Positions 57,914 to 64,000 of a stretch of DNA of 64,000 nt are shown here, piece by piece. The notes beneath the pieces are model-generated. The model had not been told where the DNA came from, did not search any database, and saw only the letters and a program-made list of their open reading frames with translations. Location of the stretch: contig NZ_SJOO01000005.1 of NCBI RefSeq assembly GCF_004331265.1, positions 124,001-188,000 on the forward strand. Reading direction: 5' to 3'. Source of the DNA: Enterobacter wuhouensis (GTDB taxonomy: Bacteria; Pseudomonadota; Gammaproteobacteria; Enterobacterales; Enterobacteriaceae). Within the stretch, counting starts at the first letter, position 1. Each line of letters opens with the position of its first letter. The translations under genes and the position numbers were made by a program.

Positions 57914-58213
57914 ATGGCGCTTACAAAAGCTGAAATGTCAGAATATCTGTTTGATAAGCTTGGGCTTAGCAAGCGGGATGCCAAAGAGCTGGTAGAGCTA
58001 TTTTTCGAAGAGATCCGTCGTGCTCTGGAAAATGGTGAGCAGGTAAAACTCTCCGGCTTTGGCAATTTTGATTTGCGAGACAAAAACCAACGTCCGGGCC
58101 GTAACCCGAAGACGGGGGAAGATATTCCCATTACAGCCCGCCGCGTGGTGACCTTCAGACCCGGCCAGAAGTTAAAAAGCCGTGTCGAAAACGCAACGCC
58201 CAAAGCAGAGTAA
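57914..58213 (+). CDS. ihfA: Integration host factor alpha subunit
   Basis: 99 residues. HU/IHF family; [20 protein letters not shown] carries the DNA-intercalating Pro and the basic arm. With IhfB it bends DNA sharply. A promoter inside pheT also drives it in E. coli. Confidence 0.98.
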   Translation: MALTKAEMSEYLFDKLGLSKRDAKELVELFFEEIRRALENGEQVKLSGFGNFDLRDKNQRPGRNPKTGEDIPITARRVVTFRPGQKLKSRVENATPKAE

Positions 58214-58225
58214 TACGAACTAACC

Positions 58226-58252
58226 AAAAAGGCCGCTAACGCGGCCTTTTTT
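58226..58252 (+). terminator. Intrinsic terminator of ihfA
   Basis: AAAAAGGCCGC-taac-GCGGCCTTTTTT. Confidence 0.95.
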
Positions 58253-58317
58253 CTTTGCGCTAATCGCCAAACCCACCGTAAAATCAATTACATCTCCCGC
58301 TAATTAAAATCCTGTCC

Positions 58318-59298
58318 ATGCTTGATTTCGCCCATCGCCAACGTCAGTCCGATAGTCGCCGCCTGCTTCTGCTGGTGCTGCTGCTCATTGTCGCCACGGC
58401 CCTCAGCCTGTGCGCAGGGGACAGATGGCTGGGACCAGAAAGCTGGTTTGGCCCAGAAGGCCAGCTTTTTGTCTGGCAAATTCGTCTGCCGCGCACGCTG
58501 GCGGTGATCCTGGTCGGTGCCGCACTGGCGCTGTGCGGAACGATTATGCAGGCGCTGTTCGAAAACCCGCTGGCGGAGCCTGGGCTGCTGGGCGTATCGA
58601 ACGGCGCTGGCGTGGGGCTAATCGCGGCGGTCATGCTGGGTGGCGGCGAGCTTTCTGCCTGGGGTATAAGCCTCAGCGCCATCGTCGGCGCGCTGCTGAT
58701 AACCGTGATTTTACTCCGCTTCGCCGGACGACATCTATCGACCAGCCGGCTGTTGCTTGCCGGGGTCGCGCTGGGGATCATCTGTAGCGCGCTCATGACC
58801 TGGGCGGTGTATTTTTCCACGTCGTTCGATTTGCGCCAGCTCATGTACTGGATGATGGGCGGCTTTGGCGGCGTTGACTGGCGGCAGGGTTGGCTGATGC
58901 TGCTCCTGATACCCGTTATCCTGTGGGCGTCCTGCCAGTCACATCCGCTAAACGTTCTCGCGCTCGGCGAAATGTCCGCCCGTCAGCTCGGTATGCCGAT
59001 AGGCTTCTGGCGCAATCTGCTGGTGGTCGCCATCGGCTGGATGGTCGGCGTGAGCGTCGCGCTGGCGGGGGCAATTGGCTTTATCGGGCTGGTTATTCCC
59101 CATATGCTGCGTTTGTGCGGCATCACCGACCATCGATTCTTACTTCCTGCCTCGGCGGTTGCCGGGGCGGCAACGCTGCTGGTTGCCGATATCATCGCCA
59201 GGCTGGCCCTGACGGCGGCCGAATTGCCCATCGGTGTAGTAACCGCTACGCTGGGCGCACCGGTATTTATCTGGCTACTCTTAAAAGCTGGACGTTAA
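58318..59298 (+). CDS. btuC: Vitamin B12 ABC transporter permease BtuC
   Basis: 326 residues, about ten membrane helices, FecCD family. [20 protein letters not shown] near residue 80 and [12 protein letters not shown] near residue 256 are family motifs. Imports cobalamin with BtuD and BtuF. Confidence 0.97.
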   Translation: MLDFAHRQRQSDSRRLLLLVLLLIVATALSLCAGDRWLGPESWFGPEGQLFVWQIRLPRTLAVILVGAALALCGTIMQALFENPLAEPGLLGVSNGAGVGLIAAVMLGGGELSAWGISLSAIVGALLITVILLRFAGRHLSTSRLLLAGVALGIICSALMTWAVYFSTSFDLRQLMYWMMGGFGGVDWRQGWLMLLLIPVILWASCQSHPLNVLALGEMSARQLGMPIGFWRNLLVVAIGWMVGVSVALAGAIGFIGLVIPHMLRLCGITDHRFLLPASAVAGAATLLVADIIARLALTAAELPIGVVTATLGAPVFIWLLLKAGR

Positions 59299-59331
59299 CT
59301 CACTACCCGTAAGACAACCTGAGGGAATGCT

Positions 59332-59883
59332 ATGCAGACCGATATTCTGAATACCGAAGTGACCACCATTGACGGCGAGAAGACCACGCTGGAAGGCTAT
59401 AAGGGCAACGTGCTGCTCATCGTGAACGTGGCGTCGAAATGTGGCCTGACGCCGCAGTACGAGCAGCTGGAGAACATCCAGAAGGCGTGGGAAAAAGACG
59501 GTTTTACCGTGCTGGGCTTCCCGTGCAACCAGTTCCTGGGCCAGGAGCCGGGCAGTGACGAAGAGATCAAAACGTTCTGCAGCACCACCTACGGCGTGAC
59601 GTTCCCGATGTTCAGCAAAATCGACGTTAATGGCGACGATCGCCATCCGCTGTATGCGAAACTCGTTGCCGCCGCGCCTACCGCCGTTGCGCCAGAAGGG
59701 AGCGGCTTCTACGAGCGCATGGCAAGCAAAGGACGTGCTCCGCTCTATCCGGACGATATTTTGTGGAACTTTGAAAAATTCCTGATTGGGCGTGACGGGC
59801 AGGTCGTCCAGCGTTTTTCGCCGGATATGACTCCTGAAGATCCAATCGTTATGGAGTCAATCAAGCTGGCGCTGGCGAAATAA
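59332..59883 (+). CDS. btuE: Glutathione/thioredoxin peroxidase BtuE
   Basis: 183 residues. Peroxidatic Cys (not Sec) in [16 protein letters not shown] near residue 37, partners Gln/Asn in [14 protein letters not shown] and Trp in [14 protein letters not shown]. It lies in the btu operon but is not needed for B12 import. Its stop overlaps the btuD start by one base. Confidence 0.95.
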   Translation: MQTDILNTEVTTIDGEKTTLEGYKGNVLLIVNVASKCGLTPQYEQLENIQKAWEKDGFTVLGFPCNQFLGQEPGSDEEIKTFCSTTYGVTFPMFSKIDVNGDDRHPLYAKLVAAAPTAVAPEGSGFYERMASKGRAPLYPDDILWNFEKFLIGRDGQVVQRFSPDMTPEDPIVMESIKLALAK

Positions 59884-60638
59884 TGACCGTGCTGATGCAG
59901 CTCACGGACGTCGCCGAGAAGGGGCGTCTTGAGCCGGTAACGGGTGCGATTGGCCCCGGCGAAATAGTGCATCTTGTAGGGCCAAATGGTGCGGGGAAAA
60001 GTACGCTGCTTGCCCGCATGGCGGGCCTGACAGCCGGGCAGGGGGAGGTTGTTTTGTTGGATCACGCCCTTACCGACTGGTCACCCGTATCGCTGGCACA
60101 CCGGCGCGGTTATTTGGTGCAACAGCAGGTGCCGCCTTTTGCGATGCCCGTCTGGCACTACCTGACGCTGCATCTTCACGATAAAAAAGACGCGGTGCTG
60201 CTTAAGGACGTGGCCGCCGCGTTGGGTCTGGAAGACAAGCTCTCGCGACCCGCCGGCCAGCTCTCCGGCGGTGAATGGCAGCGCGTGCGCCTGGCGGCGG
60301 TCATTCTTCAGATCCATCCGGCAGGCAATCCGCACGGGCGCCTGCTGCTTCTGGATGAACCGATGAGCGGTCTGGATGTCGCCCAGCAGGCGGCACTTGA
60401 TGCCTTGTTAAGCTCGCTGGCGCATCGCGGGATTGCGGTGGTGATGAGCAGCCACGACCTGAATCATACGCTGCGTCATGCGCACAAGGTCTGGCTTCTG
60501 GCGAGCGGAAAGCTGATTGCCAGCGGCGCGCGCGACGATGTCCTCACGCCGCAAAATCTGGCCCGCGCCTACAAAATGTCCTTCCGCAGGCTGGATATTG
60601 AGGGGCATAAGATGCTGATCTCTACGCTGGTGGACTAA
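59883..60638 (+). CDS. btuD: Vitamin B12 ABC transporter ATPase BtuD
   Basis: 251 residues. Walker [19 protein letters not shown], signature [17 protein letters not shown], Walker [13 protein letters not shown], switch His in [14 protein letters not shown]. Translationally coupled to btuE by a TAATG overlap. Confidence 0.97.
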   Translation: MTVLMQLTDVAEKGRLEPVTGAIGPGEIVHLVGPNGAGKSTLLARMAGLTAGQGEVVLLDHALTDWSPVSLAHRRGYLVQQQVPPFAMPVWHYLTLHLHDKKDAVLLKDVAAALGLEDKLSRPAGQLSGGEWQRVRLAAVILQIHPAGNPHGRLLLLDEPMSGLDVAQQAALDALLSSLAHRGIAVVMSSHDLNHTLRHAHKVWLLASGKLIASGARDDVLTPQNLARAYKMSFRRLDIEGHKMLISTLVD

Positions 60639-60712
60639 GCGTTTCTTGCCTGCGAGCACAATTGCACGCTAAATTACGAAAAGAACAATAAAAGCAGAGG
60701 ATTCGTCTGAAA

Positions 60713-61177
60713 ATGCGATTCTGGTTTCTCCTGGCGGCAACGCTATTTCTTGCGGGATGCAGTAGCCATCGTGCGCCGCCGCCTAACGCGCGGCTTTCGG
60801 ATTCGATAACCGTCATTGCGAGCCTGAACGATCAGCTCAGCAACTGGCGCGGAACGCCGTATCGCTATGGCGGCATGAGCCGCGGCGGTGTGGATTGCTC
60901 CGGTTTTGTCCTCATGACGTTTCGCGATAAGTTTGATTTACAGCTACCTCGCGAGACGCGCAGGCAGGCAGAAATTGGCACCGAGATCGACAAAGATGAT
61001 TTACTCCCCGGTGACCTGGTCTTTTTCAAAACGGGCTCCGGCGAAAGCGGTCTCCACGTCGGCATTTATGATACGGATAACCAGTTTATACATGCCTCGA
61101 CCAGCCGTGGGGTGATGCGTTCTTCGCTGGATAATGTTTACTGGCGTAAAAATTTCTGGCAGGCCCGACGTATATAG
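60713..61177 (+). CDS. nlpC: NlpC/P60-family lipoprotein
   Basis: 154 residues. Lipoprotein signal with FLAGC (acylated Cys near residue 16). Catalytic Cys in GGVDCSGFVLM, His in GESGLHVGIYD, third residue His in NQFIHASTSRG. A probable murein endopeptidase of the cell envelope. Confidence 0.95.
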   Translation: MRFWFLLAATLFLAGCSSHRAPPPNARLSDSITVIASLNDQLSNWRGTPYRYGGMSRGGVDCSGFVLMTFRDKFDLQLPRETRRQAEIGTEIDKDDLLPGDLVFFKTGSGESGLHVGIYDTDNQFIHASTSRGVMRSSLDNVYWRKNFWQARRI

Positions 61178-61201
61178 TTCGCCTCTGAAAAATCTCTTGC
61201 G

Positions 61202-61236
61202 ACGGCATGGTGACGAATAAACCATGCCGTTTTTTC
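61202..61236 (+). terminator. Intrinsic terminator of nlpC
   Basis: ACGGCATGGT-gacgaata-AACCATGCCGT-TTTTT, 24 bases past the stop codon. The 235 bases from here to ydiV are A/T-rich and hold no gene that I can see. Confidence 0.9.
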
Positions 61237-61471
61237 GGAATAAAGATGATTAAAGTTAAATTTTTGGCGAATGAGTTATGTCTATATGTGTCTGATTTAT
61301 CTAAAACTGGCTATTATTCAATAACCAGGATAAGATTAATTTAGATTCAGGGATAAATCTGAAAATTAATACGGAAAGAATGAAATTAATCTTATTAAAA
61401 TCAATACAGTGGAATTGTGCCTGCAATTGCTCCAGGATGTTCTCTCTCATCTTTAAAGCGAGCCGAGTGCA

Positions 61472-62182
61472 ATGATTATAACGCTAGATAATGCTTACCA
61501 GTCTGAACTTATGCTTCAGCCTGCACGTAATAGTGCTGGTGAGCTTAAAGGTTTGGAAGTTATAGCGAACTTTTCTGGCGTTGGCACGGCTGTAAGGATC
61601 CCCACTGAACTGGTTATCCCGCGAATGACACCGGCTGAAGAGCTGGCGCTGTTTAACGAAAAACTGCAATTGCTTGATTCCTGCAAACTGTTCTTTATTC
61701 AGCATCAGTTAATTGCGTGGATCAATATTTCACCTGTCATTGTTGAGTTTTTATTATCAGACGAGAACGCTGTTTCATTACTCGACCGCTACCCGTTCCT
61801 TGAGTTTACTGTTAATGAGAACTATCCAGGTTTAAATAACGGAAAGGACGATTTGCAGCTGGCGAGAATGGCAATCCATTTCCCGCTGGTGCTGGCCAAC
61901 TTTGGCGCGGGTGCTGCATCGTTGAAAGCGATTTATGACGGTTTATTTAAACGCGTCATACTTGATAGAGGCTTTATCCAGCAGCGGGCCGCTGAACTTT
62001 CTTTCGAACCCTTCATGCGGGCAATCCTGTGGCAAATAACGCCGCACTGCCAGTCGGTGATGGTTTCCGGAATCGATGACCACGGCATATTGCAGCACGT
62101 GCTGCCTTTTAACTTTGGCGCCATGCAGGGAACGCTCTGGCCGGTTGTCTCGGCCGAGCAGGTCACTACCCTGGTTCAGTGA
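61472..62182 (+). CDS. ydiV: Degenerate EAL-domain regulator YdiV (RflP)
   Basis: 236 residues, a stand-alone EAL fold. The catalytic EAL triplet is replaced ([10 protein letters not shown] at residues about 28-37) and metal-binding positions are not conserved, as in YdiV of E. coli and Salmonella, which cannot cut cyclic di-GMP and instead binds FlhD to block flagellar genes. [24 protein letters not shown] is the recognisable core. Role here by homology. Confidence 0.88.
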   Translation: MIITLDNAYQSELMLQPARNSAGELKGLEVIANFSGVGTAVRIPTELVIPRMTPAEELALFNEKLQLLDSCKLFFIQHQLIAWINISPVIVEFLLSDENAVSLLDRYPFLEFTVNENYPGLNNGKDDLQLARMAIHFPLVLANFGAGAASLKAIYDGLFKRVILDRGFIQQRAAELSFEPFMRAILWQITPHCQSVMVSGIDDHGILQHVLPFNFGAMQGTLWPVVSAEQVTTLVQ

Positions 62183-62246
62183 TAACCCTTGTCTTCGCCC
62201 GTGTTTAAGATCGGGTAAACCCTCTACACTAAAAGCAGGAGGACCT

Positions 62247-63689
62247 ATGACCCTGTCTTTTACCGCTCACTGGCACGACGAGTTGCCTGGTTTTTACACT
62301 GCACTTAAGCCAACACCACTACAAAATTCCCGTCTCATCTGGCACAACGCACCGCTGGCGGACGAGCTGGCGATCCCTGACGCGTTGTTCCATCCTTCGG
62401 AGGGCGCGGGCGTCTGGGGAGGCGAAACCCTCCTTCCAGGCATGCAGCCTCTTGCGCAGGTCTACAGCGGACACCAGTTTGGCGTCTGGGCGGGGCAGTT
62501 GGGCGATGGCCGGGGTATCCTGCTCGGCGAGCAGCAGCTTCCCAACGGCGAAACGCGTGACTGGCATCTTAAAGGGGCTGGTCTGACGCCGTATTCACGC
62601 ATGGGCGATGGTCGCGCGGTGCTCCGTTCAACGATCCGCGAATGCCTGGCGTCTGAAGCGATGCACGCCCTGGGGATCCCCACTACGCGCGCGCTGTCGA
62701 TTGTGACCAGCGATACGCCGGTTGCCCGCGAAACGATGGAAACGGGTGCGATGCTGATGCGTGTTGCGCAAAGCCATCTGCGCTTTGGGCATTTTGAGCA
62801 CTTTTACTATCGCCGCGAGCCGGAGAAGGTGCGTCAGCTTGCCGACTATGCGATACGCCGCCACTGGCCGCACCTGCAGGATGAGGGCGATAGGTACATT
62901 CTCTGGTTCCGCGACGTTGTCGCCAGAACCGCCGCCACCATTGCCCGCTGGCAGACCGTCGGATTCGCCCACGGCGTCATGAACACTGACAACATGTCTA
63001 TTCTGGGTCTGACCTTCGACTACGGCCCGTACGGCTTCCTGGACGATTACCAGCCGGGCTATATCTGTAACCATTCGGATTACCAGGGGCGATACAGCTT
63101 CGATAACCAGCCTGCCGTTGGCCTGTGGAACCTTCAGCGTCTTGCGCAAAGCCTGTCACCTTTTATTGACGTAGAGGGCCTTAACGACGCGCTCGACGGC
63201 TATCAGGAGGTCCTGCTGCGCGAGTATGGCGCGCTGATGCGTAATAAACTTGGGCTGCTGACCCAGGAGAAGGGCGATAATGAGCTGCTTAACGCGCTGT
63301 TCTCGCTGATGGCGCGGGAAGGCAGCGACTACACGCGCACCTTCCGGATGCTGAGCCTGGCCGAGCAGCACAGCGCCGCGTCGCCGCTGCGCGACGAGTT
63401 TATCGATCGACAGGGCTTTGACGAGTGGTTTGCGGCCTATCGCACGCGACTGCAGCACGAGCAGGTCGATGACGCCATTCGCCAGGCGAAAATGAAGGCG
63501 GCAAACCCCGCAATGGTATTGCGCAACTGGCTGGCACAGCGTGCGATCGAGCAGGCTGAACGGGGCGAGTATGACGAACTGCACCGGCTGCACGCGGCAT
63601 TACGCACGCCGTTTGCCGATCGGGACGATGACTATGTCAGCCGCCCGCCTGACTGGGGCAAGCGGCTGGAGGTGAGCTGTTCAAGCTAA
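62247..63689 (+). CDS. selO: Protein adenylyltransferase SelO (YdiU)
   Basis: 480 residues, pseudokinase that AMPylates proteins in redox control. [20 protein letters not shown] near residue 72, [20 protein letters not shown] near residue 108 and [20 protein letters not shown] near residue 243 (metal-binding Asn and Asp) are family signatures. ATG 62247 follows GCAGGAGGACCT; the frame is open earlier inside ydiV. The last 4 bases overlap convergent hmuV. Confidence 0.95.
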   Translation: MTLSFTAHWHDELPGFYTALKPTPLQNSRLIWHNAPLADELAIPDALFHPSEGAGVWGGETLLPGMQPLAQVYSGHQFGVWAGQLGDGRGILLGEQQLPNGETRDWHLKGAGLTPYSRMGDGRAVLRSTIRECLASEAMHALGIPTTRALSIVTSDTPVARETMETGAMLMRVAQSHLRFGHFEHFYYRREPEKVRQLADYAIRRHWPHLQDEGDRYILWFRDVVARTAATIARWQTVGFAHGVMNTDNMSILGLTFDYGPYGFLDDYQPGYICNHSDYQGRYSFDNQPAVGLWNLQRLAQSLSPFIDVEGLNDALDGYQEVLLREYGALMRNKLGLLTQEKGDNELLNALFSLMAREGSDYTRTFRMLSLAEQHSAASPLRDEFIDRQGFDEWFAAYRTRLQHEQVDDAIRQAKMKAANPAMVLRNWLAQRAIEQAERGEYDELHRLHAALRTPFADRDDDYVSRPPDWGKRLEVSCSS

Positions 63690-64000
63690 GGGGCAAGAAA
63701 AACCTGCGGCGCAGCGTGTACCGGATGGCTGCCGACGTGCACCTGAGCGCCATACCAGCGCGCCAGCGCGTCGGCCTGCAGAACCTGCTCCGGCGTACCC
63801 TGGGATACCATCCTGCCGTCGTGCAAGAGCAAGATACGATCTGCCCACAGCGCCGCCAGGTTGAGGTCGTGGAGCACCGCGCAGACGTGCAGTTCTCCCT
63901 GCCCGGTCAGCGTTTTTAACAGCCGCAGCAGGTGCTGCTGGTGGTAAAGATCCAGCGCGGAGGTCGGTTCGTCCAAAAACAGCCACCCGCGAGGCGCACC
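63686..64000 (-). CDS. hmuV: Hemin ABC transporter ATPase HmuV, C-terminal 104 residues (cut by window edge)
   Basis: The visible part begins inside [20 protein letters not shown], i.e. Walker B, then the switch His in [20 protein letters not shown]. The C-terminal [15 protein letters not shown] and length fit HmuV of the heme uptake system (hmuRSTUV). The rest lies to the right of the window. Not present next to selO in E. coli K-12. Confidence 0.82.
   Translation of the reverse strand, partial: GAPRGWLFLDEPTSALDLYHQQHLLRLLKTLTGQGELHVCAVLHDLNLAALWADRILLLHDGRMVSQGTPEQVLQADALARWYGAQVHVGSHPVHAAPQVFLAP

Overview
The window is ordinary core chromosome of a gamma-proteobacterium of the family Enterobacteriaceae, most like Enterobacter or a close relative (inference from gene content and REP-type repeats; no species marker such as rRNA is present). 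Almost the whole stretch keeps the gene order known from Escherichia coli between gapA and the btuCED/selO region: gapA-msrB-yeaC, pncA-ansA-sppA-ydjA-selD-topB-gdhA, nudG-ynjFEDCB-xthA, astCADBE-spy-ves-cho-nadE-osmE, chbBCARFG-katE-cedA-tcyP-ydjM, hxpB-yniBA-ydiZ-pfkB-ydiY, and thrS-infC-rpmI-rplT-pheMST-ihfA-btuCED-nlpC-ydiV-selO. The left edge cuts yeaD and the right edge cuts a hemin ABC transporter ATPase.

Region by region. 1-14 kb: glycolytic gapA, methionine sulfoxide repair, a secreted GH18 chitinase, NAD salvage and asparagine breakdown, signal-peptide peptidase, selenophosphate synthesis, topoisomerase III and glutamate dehydrogenase. 14-21 kb: the ynj cluster (membrane lipid-type transferase, rhodanese, ABC transporter) with a carboxymuconolactone-decarboxylase-like gene in an unusual place. 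21.6-28 kb: the arginine succinyltransferase operon behind a clear sigma-54 promoter and an NtrC-like palindrome. 28-38 kb: the envelope chaperone spy, SOS nuclease cho, nadE, osmE and the chitobiose operon. 38-50 kb: katE, cedA, an IS3-family element, cystine transport, SOS gene ydjM, a uronate-regulon gene kduD, phosphatase, kinase and pfkB genes, outer membrane ydiY. 50-64 kb: small membrane proteins, translation genes (thrS, infC, two ribosomal proteins, pheST), ihfA, vitamin B12 import, nlpC, the EAL-like ydiV, selO and heme import.

Differences from the E. coli layout are where the interest lies. A chitinase replaces the ydjE-L block, and its ribosome binding site carries a 12-nt perfect match to the seed of the sRNA ChiX; the chbB-chbC gap in the same window carries the ChiX decoy match, so chitin degradation and chitobiose uptake look wired to one sRNA. 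kduD sits alone between ydjM and hxpB with a good KdgR operator. An IS150-type element, apparently with a frameshifted orfA, has landed in the loop of the terminator shared by cedA and tcyP. A compact promoter-to-terminator unit lies directly ahead of ydiY. Two very short membrane protein genes (35 and 30 codons) lie upstream of thrS. I found no prophage, CRISPR array, defence island, tRNA or rRNA, and nothing that I would call a wholly undescribed multi-gene system.
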